A DNA stretch of 64,000 bases from Mytilus trossulus (lineage: Eukaryota; Mollusca; Bivalvia; Mytilida; Mytilidae): positions 3,633,001 to 3,697,000 of the forward strand of contig NC_086382.1 in assembly GCF_036588685.1 (NCBI RefSeq). Direction: 5' to 3'. The notes beneath the pieces were generated by a model, which ran no database searches, was not told the DNA's origin, and saw only the letters and a list, made by a program, of their open reading frames with translations. This document shows positions 36,145 to 48,149 of this stretch, one piece after another; the stretch's first letter is position 1, and each line of letters begins with the position of its first letter. Both the position numbers and the translations under genes were made by a program.

Positions 36145-36238
36145 TAATGTCATCGCATTTGCAAATTAAACAATAATGTTTGTCACAAAGTTGACAAAAC
36201 AGTAAGAATTTCCTGTTGTGCTCTGTAAAGTTTTGTTC
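36145..36238 (-). pseudogene. B-box fragment of a TRIM-like gene
   Basis: Minus-strand translation gives a B-box 2 remnant (EQNFTEHNRKFLLFC followed by LCDKHYCLICKC) aligned with EQNCREHDRKFQMFC..HDQLCCLICIS of the intact genes. Neither the first B-box nor a propeller is seen nearby, and the frame closes after about 25 more codons. It is a decayed piece of a more distant family member, between B1 and A2. Confidence 0.6.
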
Positions 36239-36519
36239 TTTTTTTTTATTAAAAAAAATCTATTTTCTTATTCTCACAGGCTATTTTAGGCTCAGAAGTC
36301 AGTGGTTTGCAACTATTCTAAAATCCACGTTGATAAATTGAACTAAATGCTCTGCAGGACGCAGCTTGAATAACTGCAGAGGTTGAACCCTGAACAGTTT
36401 GGACAAATATGGACACAGCATTCAAGCTTGATACAACTCTGAATTTGGATTGTGATTAAATAGTTGACATAAATTATCTTTAAAAATTAAGAATATCAAA
36501 AAAAACCATATATTCAATT

Positions 36520-37140
36520 TTTTGTTGAAATCTTAAAAAATAAAATTTTTGGACCCTGATTTGGACCAACTTAAAAACTGGACCCATATTAAAAAATCTA
36601 ATTACATGTTTAGATTCAGCATATCAAAGAACCCCATAATATAATTTTTGTTAAATCCAACTCAGTTTAATTTTGAACCATTTGGACCTCAATGAAGACC
36701 AATTGAAAACGGGACAAAAAATTAGCAATCTAAATATACGGTTAGATTCGACTGATAAAAAAAACAATGAATTTTTGGATGAAATCAAACCAAGTCCAGT
36801 TTTGGACCTTTTTAAACTCTTTTAAAATCAACCTTTTTTGGTGAACATAAACATTGTGTTTAAATTTCATAGATTTCTATTCACTTATACTAAAGTCATT
36901 GTACCAAAACCAAGAAAAATGCGTATTTGTGCCCCATTTTGGCCCCTTATTCCTAAACTGTTAGGACCAAAAATCCTTAAATCAATCCCAACATTTCCTT
37001 TGTGATCATGAATATTGTGATTAAATTTCATAGATTTCAATTCACTTGTACTAAAGTTATTATCCGGAAATCATCCGTCTTTGGACGACGCTAACGACGA
37101 CGACGACGACGCAGATGACGTGATATCAATATAAGAAAAA
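36520..37140. repeat. Dispersed repeat recognised from bivalves
   Basis: Two internal blocks recur in diverged form ('ttaaatttcatagatttctattcactt', about 36865 and 37024), and the end carries a GACGAC run (37085-37112). I know similar sequence from mussel and clam genomes (memory). No gene. Confidence 0.5.
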
Positions 37141-37591
37141 AAGATTTTTAATCTTTGCGGTCGTATAAAAGTATAAAGACACGGTTTTTCATAACTTACT
37201 CATAATTTCAGTTTTCTTTATTGTTGAAGCCCAAACATTGTTATTAACATCTCTGATTGAGAATCGTCCCAATTAAAATAAGACCATGAAGATAACCTCC
37301 TTGTTCATAGACAAATTAAAAAAAAGTGTATATTAAGATAAAAATTATATTTTATCATTGGACAATTACAAGAAAAGCTAAATGAACAAAATGACATCAA
37401 ACCTGAGATTTAGTCTGACATGCTACACTTTCTAGGGCCACCCATAATATTTCTCAATCAGTCAAAATAAGTCATCAGTTGTAAAATTCATTATTAGATA
37501 TAAAATATCAAGTCATGTATGAAGTTTTTTTATGTCTTATATAGATTACATTTAACAATAGTTAATTTTCCACTAAAATAGTGAATAAATA

Positions 37592-39292
37592 TTATGCAAT
37601 CTTGAATTGAAGGATTTGTCCAGTGAAACTTACAACATTCAGAATGTTAGTATGTAAATAAACTCCGTAAGATTCTTTAATTCCATCTTTAGTAGTGAGC
37701 AATGTTCTGCTATTTTTTCCATCTGCTAATATTACCACAACACTATTATTCCTATTTGAAATAACGTAAACTATTTCGTCTTGATCAACAGCTATTCCAG
37801 TTACACCATTCATAATTGATTCGTTCTTGTATTCCCAATGTTTGTCTCCCTTTACACTGTAGCATTTGACTGTAGAACCATCACCTGTATAGTAAATGTT
37901 CCCACCTGAAGTTGCTATGTAACTATACTCGTTTTTTATGGTGCAATCCTCCACAAGTGTACATTTTTTATAGTTTGACAGTTGTATCCCTACGATTCCT
38001 TTTCCTACTTCACAGTATAAAATCTGTCCTTGTCTGTATGTAATACCTCGACCAGCGCATATGTTGATTGTTTTGGTAACTTGTTTGGTTTTTGTGTCTA
38101 TAATTTGTATTATATTGTCGTAACTAATTGTAACAGCTACCATTTTGTCATCAATACATGTGACATCAAATGGATGAAGGGGCGAGAGAGGTATATCAGT
38201 ATCTAAACTGCCATCACTTTGTACGATCACTAATCTCTTATTATAATAACAGTCCGCAAATATCATCCTTCCGTCAGGAAAGACAGATAATCCTGTTATG
38301 CACATATTGGATTGTCCTGCTTGAACTTTGACATCTCTTATCAATAAAGCAGTAATATCATCAATCGATCTACTACTGGGTGGAACAGCCGTAAAAATCT
38401 GAGCCTGTTTTTCATGACCGACGGCAATGACGATTGGCGATTTACTTTTTTCAATTTTTATTGATCCAAAGACAGTTATGTTTGATAGTATGTCTATGAT
38501 CTTATCGTCTATCTGGCATTTCAAACCCAATTTGCTAAATCCATCATCTGTTGATAGATTTTTTATGTATTTTAAATCCTCAGCGACGTCCTTTTCTAAC
38601 ATTTTACTACCAATGAAAGCCTGCAGATCGGATCCATGTTGTCTGACGGACATTAGATTTGTCTTCAAAATTTCAATGTCGTTCTTTTTTTCTGATAGCT
38701 TATTAAGAAGGGTTTCAATTTTGAGTTGAACTTGTGTTTCAGTTGAATTCAAGTTGTCTATTATGTGTTTCTCTAATTCATCTAAGCGGGAGTTTATTTT
38801 TTGTCTTGTGTCTTTTATATTATTCATGCTTTTTAGATGCTGTTGCTTTATTTCAACAAGATTGGCTTCCCGGTCCTTTACTACTCTTTCAATGTTTTCC
38901 TTAATGTCTTTCAATGACTTCTCCAAACTGTCAAACAAAGTGGAAGTTCTCGTAGACTTGATGGCTACGTCAATAGGATACATTCCGGTGCATTCTTTGT
39001 GGTTTTCAGATATGCAAATTAGACAACAAAGCTGATCATGACGTGGACAGAACATTTGAAATTTTCTATCATGCTCTTTGCAGTTCTGTTCAATTTTACA
39101 AATCTCTGCCGGAAGTTTCTTGTAGTCGTCCATTGAAATAATCCCATGCTGTCTGGAAGCCTTTGATACGCTGTGGTAATTTTTACATGTCGAGCACAGG
39201 CCTTCGTCACATTCAGGACACCAGTAATTGGCAACATTTGAAACATGTTGAGAATCACAAATACCACACAGTGTAACATTCGAGGTAGCCAT
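37592..39292 (-). CDS. RING-less TRIM-like protein A2 (B-box, coiled coil, beta-propeller)
   Basis: Intact frame of 566 residues, alignable end to end with A1. B-box 1 about 8-48 (LCGICDSQHVSNVANYWCPEC), B-box 2 about 70-100, coiled coil about 120-235, NHL-like propeller about 325-566 with repeats such as GLSVFPDGRMIFAD and GIAVDQDEIVYVIS. No RING. The C-terminus differs from its relatives (ending QILQFKIA rather than LLKFDMA). The ATG is directly preceded on the minus strand by ACTTCTTCAG, a 3' splice site, so a 5'-UTR exon lies upstream. Probably a cytoplasmic adaptor or sensor of the expanded bivalve TRIM-like set; ligand and partners unknown. Confidence 0.9.
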   Translation of the reverse strand: MATSNVTLCGICDSQHVSNVANYWCPECDEGLCSTCKNYHSVSKASRQHGIISMDDYKKLPAEICKIEQNCKEHDRKFQMFCPRHDQLCCLICISENHKECTGMYPIDVAIKSTRTSTLFDSLEKSLKDIKENIERVVKDREANLVEIKQQHLKSMNNIKDTRQKINSRLDELEKHIIDNLNSTETQVQLKIETLLNKLSEKKNDIEILKTNLMSVRQHGSDLQAFIGSKMLEKDVAEDLKYIKNLSTDDGFSKLGLKCQIDDKIIDILSNITVFGSIKIEKSKSPIVIAVGHEKQAQIFTAVPPSSRSIDDITALLIRDVKVQAGQSNMCITGLSVFPDGRMIFADCYYNKRLVIVQSDGSLDTDIPLSPLHPFDVTCIDDKMVAVTISYDNIIQIIDTKTKQVTKTINICAGRGITYRQGQILYCEVGKGIVGIQLSNYKKCTLVEDCTIKNEYSYIATSGGNIYYTGDGSTVKCYSVKGDKHWEYKNESIMNGVTGIAVDQDEIVYVISNRNNSVVVILADGKNSRTLLTTKDGIKESYGVYLHTNILNVVSFTGQILQFKIA

Positions 39293-40730
39293 CTGAAGAA
39301 GTAATGAATAAACAGATAGTGTATCATGTAATCAGCATAATGGTTGTCATTTCATTTTCAATAAACATACATTAAACATGTTTAATGTGGTATAGAAGGT
39401 GTTTCTAACCCCCAAAACAGGTAGTTTCCCAAAGTTAAATGCACGGATGCCATTTTTATTTTCTCTGTTTAGTGTAACATGAAATTTGGGTCAAAACGTA
39501 TTAGAAAGATCATTCCATAGGGAACATATGTACTAAGTTTCAAATTGAATGGACTTCAACTTCATCAAAAACTACCTTGACCAAACACTCTAACTTTAAG
39601 CAACAGACAGACGGACGAACGAACGAACGGACAGACAGAATAACATATTGTACATAATATACGTACAAAACAAACACTTTTATTTACAAACTACCATTGA
39701 TTTTGTTGATATTTCAAAAAAGGGGTTGGGAAGTTACACCAGATGTCATTTTTATGCAGATCAAACATCTAGCTGACTATGCGGTATGGGCTTTGTTTAT
39801 TGTTGAAGGCCGAACTGTGTAAAAGTTGTTAATTTCTTTCATTGAGATTTGTCTCATTGGCAATCAAACTATTTTCTTTTTTTATGTCTAAAGAATACAA
39901 AATTCATAACTTGATTAAAGCGAGAGTAGCTAGTTACGTGAACACGTTCTTAAACGTTGTTTTTTTTAACTACAATCCAACGCAAATAACTACACTCTAT
40001 TATTGACGGGTTTTTTCTTTCGTGCATGAAAAAGTCCACGGGTAAATATTTCCGATTAATTATTGATATCATATAATAGTCATTAAACGATTGAATACGT
40101 ATGTACATTTCATACTTATAACTTCCCCTTTTTGTTTTAAAATTTCTTGAAACTGATGTCAAAGATGTTATACAGAAAGTGACAAAAGATATATCACCTT
40201 CTGTTGCAAATTGATTGACATCTTACCGAAATTTCGACGTGATTTTAAAGTTTGAATTAATATCGGTGTAGTGGTTTGGAACAGGAACGTTCCACAAGAT
40301 AACTGGGTTTTAATCAATATTATTATGATAATCTTGTCAATGTATACACAAGAAATAGTGTGGTATAAACATGAAACTTATCAAACACATTTACGTGTTG
40401 ACATTAGAAGAATCAAAGCTATACTACAAAAATACGTACAATTTCAGAATGTAAGTGCTAGAAAAGGTTTCAAACGTACATAAATATATAAATTACCTTT
40501 GCGATTGGACACACAGACAGGAAGTAAAAAGTCCAAAGTCTGCTTTTTGTAACTATATAAATAGAAATTGTTTAATATCGAGTACAATCTCATGTCACGT
40601 GTGATTTCAATTTCGTCTGCAATATTCTTATAATTTTGATCTTTCATAATGAAGAAAAAGGAGGGAACGATTGACAAATTGTTCCGCATAGTTCCAAAAA
40701 TTATGCTAAACAGTTATACCACCAACTACT
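39293..40730. repeat. 5' flank of A2 (duplicated segment, copy 2)
   Basis: Follows the A2 start and parallels 25120-26451 and 53000-54180 over about 1.3 kb. It is the best-preserved continuous version, showing how the A1 flank was split. It contains a short GAACGAACGAACGG run (about 39615-39630). No gene. Confidence 0.75.
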
Positions 40731-41283
40731 AATAAAATACATATTTTACATATACTGAGAGTCAATAAAAGCGCAACCCATTGTATTTATTTCCATTTAA
40801 AGTCATACGATGTTTTACAAGTGAACAAAAAAGCATGACTGTAAAAAAGTGTACGTTAACATTTTATTATATAGAAAATGAATTGTTGCATAAACCTTCA
40901 GAAAAGTGCTGCTATTGAACACACCTTATCACTTTTTTGTTAAATCTTGGGATAAACAGCCATCATGACAAATTACTGTGTGGATTAAGTGTCCTAAAAC
41001 AAAAATCATCATGCAGTACCAAGAGCGAGCTTAGGAAGGAAAAGTTTAAAACTTTGATTTATGATGGTCTACTTTATCAAAACATTAATAAGAGTCATAA
41101 AAATTATTTGTTTAAAGTGTTTTCGATGATGTTATCATCCGGATCTTTACAGAAAGTAAAGGATCAGAATTATGGAAAAATTTCAAATCATGTTGCTTGA
41201 CAGATGAACCAGGAGATACTCCTGGCATCATTATGCTGTATGGGTCCCTTTGGTTGGATTTTTGAATTGTAACTGTTTTCGAG
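40731..41283. other. No gene seen
   Basis: AT-rich DNA with an 87-codon frame (40937-41200) that shows no recognisable domain. Confidence 0.5.
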
Positions 41284-41291
41284 GTATTGAG

Positions 41292-42401
41292 CAGAGTTGG
41301 GGTAATTGTAATTGTAATCGTAAATCAGCTGTAATTGATTACAATTTTTCAAGTAATCATTGTAATCATTAATCAGCCACAAATCTGATTACATGTAATT
41401 TAATTTAATCAATTACTTTTCAAAATACCCTGTAATCCTGATTACTTTATGATTACATTCTGATTACAATGAAAAAAATCTTAAACTGTGTTTATGGTCA
41501 ATAAAGGAAACTTTTTGTTATTCTTATTCAATTTATATTGAACATGCTAGTTTGGTTTACTTTTTTTTATAAAGCATGACAATTTGTTTGTATGCTTCAG
41601 TAAAAAATAAACTGTTACACTATTAAAAAGTCATCAATAGCTTAAATAGAGACATATAAAACAATTATATGTTTCTGGCCTTAGTAAAAGATATTTTACA
41701 TATATTCACAATTCAAAGATGTACATATATATTTGATTATAACTATTATATTCAAGTTATACTTTTCGTTAACCCTTAATTATAATCTTTTGTTAATGTT
41801 GCGATTTTTGTCAACTTTGAATTGACAGGTAGGAAACCAATTAAGGTTTGTTTTTATTGCAATAACCAACTGAGTAAAGCTGAAGGACAATATATATGGT
41901 AAAAATAAGGTTATCTAATTAGCACAAAATGTATTAAAAGTTGGACAAATATCTCATTTTAAATAAGCAAATTTTTGTATGTATTTGGACTGGACATGTA
42001 AAATGCAATGATTTTTAGCACTTGTATTTTGTTTACTATTTGATTAAACTGGTAACTTTATTTCATCCATATATTAACTCCCATAAACTGCACCTTGAAG
42101 TGAACTTTTGAGGTTTATGAAATAGATGAAGTTTGAAGTTTTCATTTTATAATATAGCAAACACAATTCTTTCTAAAAAATGCTATAGTAATATATTAAA
42201 CGTTTATTTATTCACATCATGCAATTTTTTTTCTTTAATTCATTGTAATCAGATGTAATCATGATTACTTTGCCAAATGTAATCATTAATTTAACAAGAC
42301 ACTTTCAAAAATGATGTAATCATTAATTTAATTTAATCGTACAAATGACAAAGTAATTGTAATTTAATCAATTACATTGAAAGTAATCGGACCCATCTCT
42401 G
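41292..42401. mobile_element. 1110-bp hAT-type non-autonomous element with GTAATC arrays
   Basis: Ends CAGAGTTGGG (left) and, from the right, CAGAGATGGG are typical hAT termini. An 8-bp target duplication GTATTGAG flanks it (41284-41291 and 42402-42409). Subterminal zones are dense in GTAATC/GATTAC in both orientations; the middle is AT-rich and non-coding. Such GATTAC-rich hAT elements are known from many animals. Mobilisation would need a transposase in trans. Confidence 0.9.
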
Positions 42402-42409
42402 GTATTGAG

Positions 42410-45379
42410 TGGTTTTAAGTTTTAATGAATGATATGTAAAATAAGCCTTCATGATAGTAGGCTTCAGGTATAATAATAATATTTATCCTCTATTGCTGAG
42501 GTTCAATGTAACTCCTGTAACTTTAACAGAATATGTGTATAATAGATCATGCGTTTGAAAAACGCAAATTTTTAGAATAAATCGATTTCCTAGTTCATAT
42601 TTTTTTTACATTTTCGAGATAATTCATTGTTAATTGATTTGACAAAATGTCTGTATCCAAAACTTAACCTAAATTGTTGTATATATCTTAACAATTGAAA
42701 GTATCGGAAAATAATAATAACATAATTTGATCTTTGATCTTATTTTATGTTAAATGGTTACCACATTTCTTTTTGACGACATCGATATTTCAAAAGTACT
42801 TATTTTCCCAAATCCAATGATATATACCCAACACCTTCACTAAAATGTATTTTTCGTTTAATTTTCATAAAATTTTGACAAAGTATTAAACTTTGACCAT
42901 TTGACAAAAATATAAAATTATAAAATTACCAATTTATCAGAAAAATTTGAAACAACCAATTTATCAAAAAAATTACACTGGTTACATAGTAGTTTGACAA
43001 ACACTAATTTTGATCCTTGAGAAGCTTGATTCCCTGAACAACACAACGTTATTAAAACGTTCAGTTGATTTTACAAAGTTTTCACCCTGTATAGTTAGAA
43101 ACTACCTTAAACAGAATAAATGTAAATGAAATAATGAAAACTGTTCCTGTTGTAATTAACCCGTTAAGTAAGAGCTGGCAAACATATATAGAAATGTAGT
43201 CTCTTAGCCATATAGGATGTGTTTCATCCATATAGACCAAATCAAGCAGATGAGAAAAGACAAATATTGATATATCTAAATCGGATTTGGTTAATGCAGT
43301 CACGTGATATTTGTTTGAAGTCTCGGAAGTTTAAGTTAAAATCCCGATTAGTAAATGATATACATTCACAGTATTGTTCTCTATTTTTTATATTTCTTGT
43401 CCACTATTCTCAAATTGATGTCACCAATCCACACCCTCATATAACCCAATGAGACAGCAACGCAACAACGAAATATACAAAAGATAATGTTGAGGATCGC
43501 AACAATACACAAGTGTGCGTAGCTGCGTTGCTTCAAATTTCAAACGTCCTCGCAACATCCATACCATTTACACAATGACATACCACTTATAAACAGATGT
43601 TGTACCAGTACTCTGTAGTAATGGATTCCCTTAAAACATGCACTTCGACAGGTTAGTATCTGTAATTGTTTTGTTTTTTAAGTTTTAACGAATATTTGTT
43701 CGATCACTCGGATAACCGGAATGTCATATTTGAAAATTACAGCAGTGTTGACGTATTTTGCAATTAGATCAAAATTAAATACCAATAAAAAAAAAACAGC
43801 ACCGAATTTTCGCAAATAAGCGTAATTAAGAATGTAAACGTCACATTAATGGAACATGATAGTCTGGTTTGTCGTGGTTAATAACAGTTCATTGTAGTAT
43901 CTTGACGAGACGTGAAGGGCAAGCAAATTATGCCAATAACTGTGGAACATGATTACCAATTTATAAAAGTAAATTTTCATTTATACACTCATTATTTTAT
44001 TTTGAACGTTCTTCGGGGTATCATCAAAATTGTTCTTCCACACTGCTAATCCTGATCAATATTATGATCATGGTGTTTTATTATAGAATAAATAGTGAAC
44101 TTCATAGTGTTCTATATATCATTATACAGTTTAGGAATAGTGCTTGGAGAAACATTTGAGAGTTGAGACATACTTACTTACCAGGCTGTTCATGTATAAT
44201 GATATATCGATGTCATTCATTTAATTTAGTATGAATGGAACTAAATCAGATTTCCATTGTTATTTTTTGTTCCATTATTAAAGAAACTTTGGAAAAAAAT
44301 AACTATTTCAATGAACATATTTTATACACACACTATCTTAATGTTTAAAACATGTTTTGAAGGTTGAGATCTCAAAAAACTCAAAAAACTTTGTCTTGTA
44401 TGTTTTGTTTTTCAATGTTTGTTCTTTTTTTATATGTTTTTACGTTAAATGTGACGTCCATGTTCGACAAACAAATATTCATTATTGTTTAAGGGTCAAC
44501 TGGTGTCCTCCTCCAGATGCGGGCTTTTGTCCTGCTGTGTTGAACATCCATTGGTTGGCTTGGGCTGTTCCCTGCTCTTTGGTCGGTTTGTTGTCTTTTT
44601 GACACATTCTCCGTTACTATTCTCAATTTTATTTGAGAGCAAATAATGACGGTAAGAATGGTTGCATATGTGGATTCCAATATGAAAAATTTTGCTTGGT
44701 TGGAACTTGTGAACCAATACGCGGTCAATATATAAGATTTTTTACAGGAGCTTAAGTAATCGTATGACCATTCTGCACAGAACATCCATCAATCATCGAT
44801 CAATCCAACTGATATCAAGAAGTATAAGTATTTAAATATTTACAAGGGATGTCAACACGGTGAAGATTTACTATTCGAATACTCGTTGGATTTACCGAGC
44901 GATACTCGAGTACTAAAAAAAGTTTCTACAAAATTGATACACAAACTGTACATATTGTCCGTATTGTGGGTTGTTGTTTTATGTTCAATATTAATACCTA
45001 AGAATAGATTATAGTTCAAGGAATTATATATCATAATTAATAGCTCATTTACTAAATATACTTATAACGTTAATTTATCATATAATCTGACAATAATATA
45101 ATTAATTAATTGATGAATTAACATCTATAGAAAAATAATTACTCAAAAAACAGTATTTGGAAATCGTAAAAAAACATGGAATGAAAACAAAATGGGTGAT
45201 GATAAAACTTACGCATGCCTTGAATCAATTCTCCTAGGGTCGACACGTGGAATCAATTTCTAATATTTAGATATATTATCTTTTCAACTTTTTCCTTGGA
45301 CGAGTCAATCATTCAACATTGTTACGTAACAATCCTGAGGATGAACATTAAGAGATAACTGTATTGTATTTGAAGCCTT
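42410..45379. other. Gene-free stretch
   Basis: AT-rich DNA. A dispersed repeat piece lies at about 44500-44645 (related to 6075-6215 and 62277-62385). Small frames here have no recognisable features. Confidence 0.5.
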
Positions 45380-45465
45380 AAGGATGTCCATCGGTAGTTT
45401 TACTGTCGCAAATGGCGACGCGTAAACGGGTATTTGCGACAGTAAAACTACCGATGGACGTCCTT
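45380..45465. repeat. 86-bp near-perfect hairpin
   Basis: Arms of 34 bp separated by an 18-bp loop. The left arm starts AAGGATGTCCATCGGTAGTT and the right arm ends ACTACCGATGGACGTCCTT; one mismatch, which is a G-U pair if transcribed. It lies about 100 bp beyond the stop of TRIM-like pseudogene A3. It may be a tiny foldback element or could form an RNA hairpin. Confidence 0.85.
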
Positions 45466-46046
45466 ACAGCTTATTTTTTTTTTTATTGATATTCAATTTC
45501 CTTGGAGTCTCTCTTCGTGAAAATATGTTTTCTATAACGTTTTAACAGGTAACCTTATTGTCAAATATGAGTAATGTCAAATTTGAGGAGCTTTCCGGAG
45601 TAAGATACAACATACAGTTTGTTAATATGAAAATATATTCCGTATGCTGTCTTAATTTCATCTTTTGCGGTGAGTAATGTTCTGCTATTTTTACCATCTG
45701 ACGATATCATCACGACACTTCTGTTGCTATTTGAAATCCCGTAAACGATGCCGTGTTGATCAACAGCTATTCCAGCTACACCACTCATAACTGATTCGTT
45801 CTTGTATACCCAAAGTTTGTCTCCCTTGACACTGTAGCATTTGATTGTAGAACCATAATCAGTATAGTAAATGTTTTCTCCCGAAGTTGTTATGCAACTA
45901 AAAATGTTTTGTATGGTATCATCTGTCACTATAGTAATAACTTTATAGTTTGACAGTTGTATCGCTTGGACTCCTTTATCTATTTCACAGTATAATACCT
46001 GTCCTTATCTATACGTTATACCTCGACACCTGCCTTTATGTTCTAA

Positions 46047-46490
46047 TTCGTAACCTCAACCGAACATAAAACATTTATCAATATAATACAAAACTCTCAC
46101 ATGGGAGTAGCCACTTGCAAAAGTCAAGTGCATTTTATTCAGGTAATAAGTACACGTAATTCATTTTATATCAATGAAAATTATGAAAATTGTCTGTCTC
46201 TAACTAGCACTGCAACATCAATATTTGCGACTCTCCTTGGACTATCAACCTGTAAATAAATAATTTTCATAATTATTTATTTGGAAAAAAGCATCTAGAG
46301 CACTTGACTGCAATGACTCGAATGACTTTAACTACTATCAAACCACCCGTGCATAACAATTTTCGCGCATACTTTATATATCCAATCAAACAGACCTTTC
46401 TATAAATAGCATAGACACATGTTCCTTATTAAACAAAACAAACTGTATCGATATATGTACAACTTTGATAAATATAAGTATTGATTGCAT
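46047..46490. mobile_element. About 430-bp insertion in pseudogene A3
   Basis: A1 and A2 are continuous here, whereas A3 has foreign AT-rich sequence. A related string, ATTCGTAA, lies at both junctions (46048-46055 and about 46482-46489), consistent with target duplication. No inverted ends seen, so it may be a SINE-like or other short insertion. Exact limits are uncertain. Confidence 0.5.
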
Positions 46491-48149
46491 TCGTAATTTG
46501 TTTGTTCTCGGTGTCAACAATAAGTATTTCGTCAGTAAACGTTGTTACAGCTACTGTTTTGTCATCAATGCATGCCACATCAAACGGCTGATGAGGTGAA
46601 AGGGAAATTTCAGTGTCCAAAGTTCCATCACTTTGTATCATAACTAGTCTCTTATTAAAATGATAGTCCACAAGCACCACTCTTCCATCTTGAAAGACAG
46701 ATGCCCCTGTTATACACATACTGGATTGTCCTGCTTGAACACTGAATTCTCCTATCAATGAAGCAGTAATATCATCAATCGATCTACTACGGGATGGAAC
46801 AGCCGTAAAAAATTGGGCCTGTTTCTCATGACCGACGGCAATGACGATTGGCGATTTACTTTTTTCAATTTCTATTGTTCCAAAGCCATTAATTTTTGAT
46901 AGTATGTCTATAATCTTATCGTCTATCTGTCATTTCAAACCCAATTGGCTAAATCCATCATCTATTAATATGTTTTGTAAGTATTTTATCTCCTCAGCGA
47001 CGTCCTTTACTACCAATGAAAGCCTGCAAATCGGATCCATGTTGTTTGACGGACATAAAATTTGTCTTCAAATCTCAATCTCGTTCTTTTTTTTCGGATA
47101 GCTTTTTTAGAAGGATTTCAATTTTGAGTTGAAGTTGTGTTTCGGTTGTATTCAAGTTGTCTATTACATGTATTATGTTTTTTTCTAATTCATCTAAGCG
47201 GGAGTTTATTTTTTGTCTTGTGACTTTTATATCATTTAAGCTTTTTAAAAGCTGTTGCTTTAATTCAACCAGATTGTCTTCCCGGTCCTTTACTACCTTT
47301 TCAATGTTGTCCTGAATGTCGTTTAGTGACTTTTCCAAACTGTTAAATAAAGTGGAAGTTCTGGAAGACTTGATGGCTTCGTCAATAAGGAACATTCCGG
47401 TGCATTCTTTGTGGTTTTCAGATATACAAATACAGATGGGTGCACTCCTAACCTGTACAGCAAGTTAACTTGATAACCAGTCATTTGGACTGGTCAAAGT
47501 TAACCTGTGACCGAATATAGGACTGCTCTGACCAGTCCTAGGACCAAAATCTAGTTAACTTGAAAAGCGGACTTGGTCCTAGGACTGTTTTTATGTCTGC
47601 CAAAAAGTTAACTTGGAAACAGGTCCGCTATTGATATAAGTTAACTTCGAACCAGTCCTGTCATAAAGTTAACATAAGTTAACTTGGAAACCGGTCCTGC
47701 CACAAAGTTAACTTCTGCTTGGACAAATCCGATCAAAACCAGACCTGTTCCCAAGTTAACTTTTGACTGGTCTGCTCAACACTAAGTTAACTTGTAACCA
47801 GGACCGCTCTTCGTTGATTTAAAATAAAAAAAAATAATATCTAAGCATTCTTTGTTTCGTAGTATAAACATCGAAAATAAAGTAATTTGAAAATTAATAC
47901 TTCCGTTTTATGAACAGGATTAAATACAAATAGTTTAAAATAAGTACGCACAGAACGTAACACCAATTTATCTGTGATCTGACAATCTATCTATTATAAA
48001 AACGATCTCGGTAACAATGATAACATGCACTCAATATATATATATTCCGAGATCAAATTCAATCATATAATGTATATTTTTGAAAAGAAGTATATTTGAT
48101 GTTAGGTGTATACGTCCTTCATAGTTATACATCCTTGAACTATGCAGCC

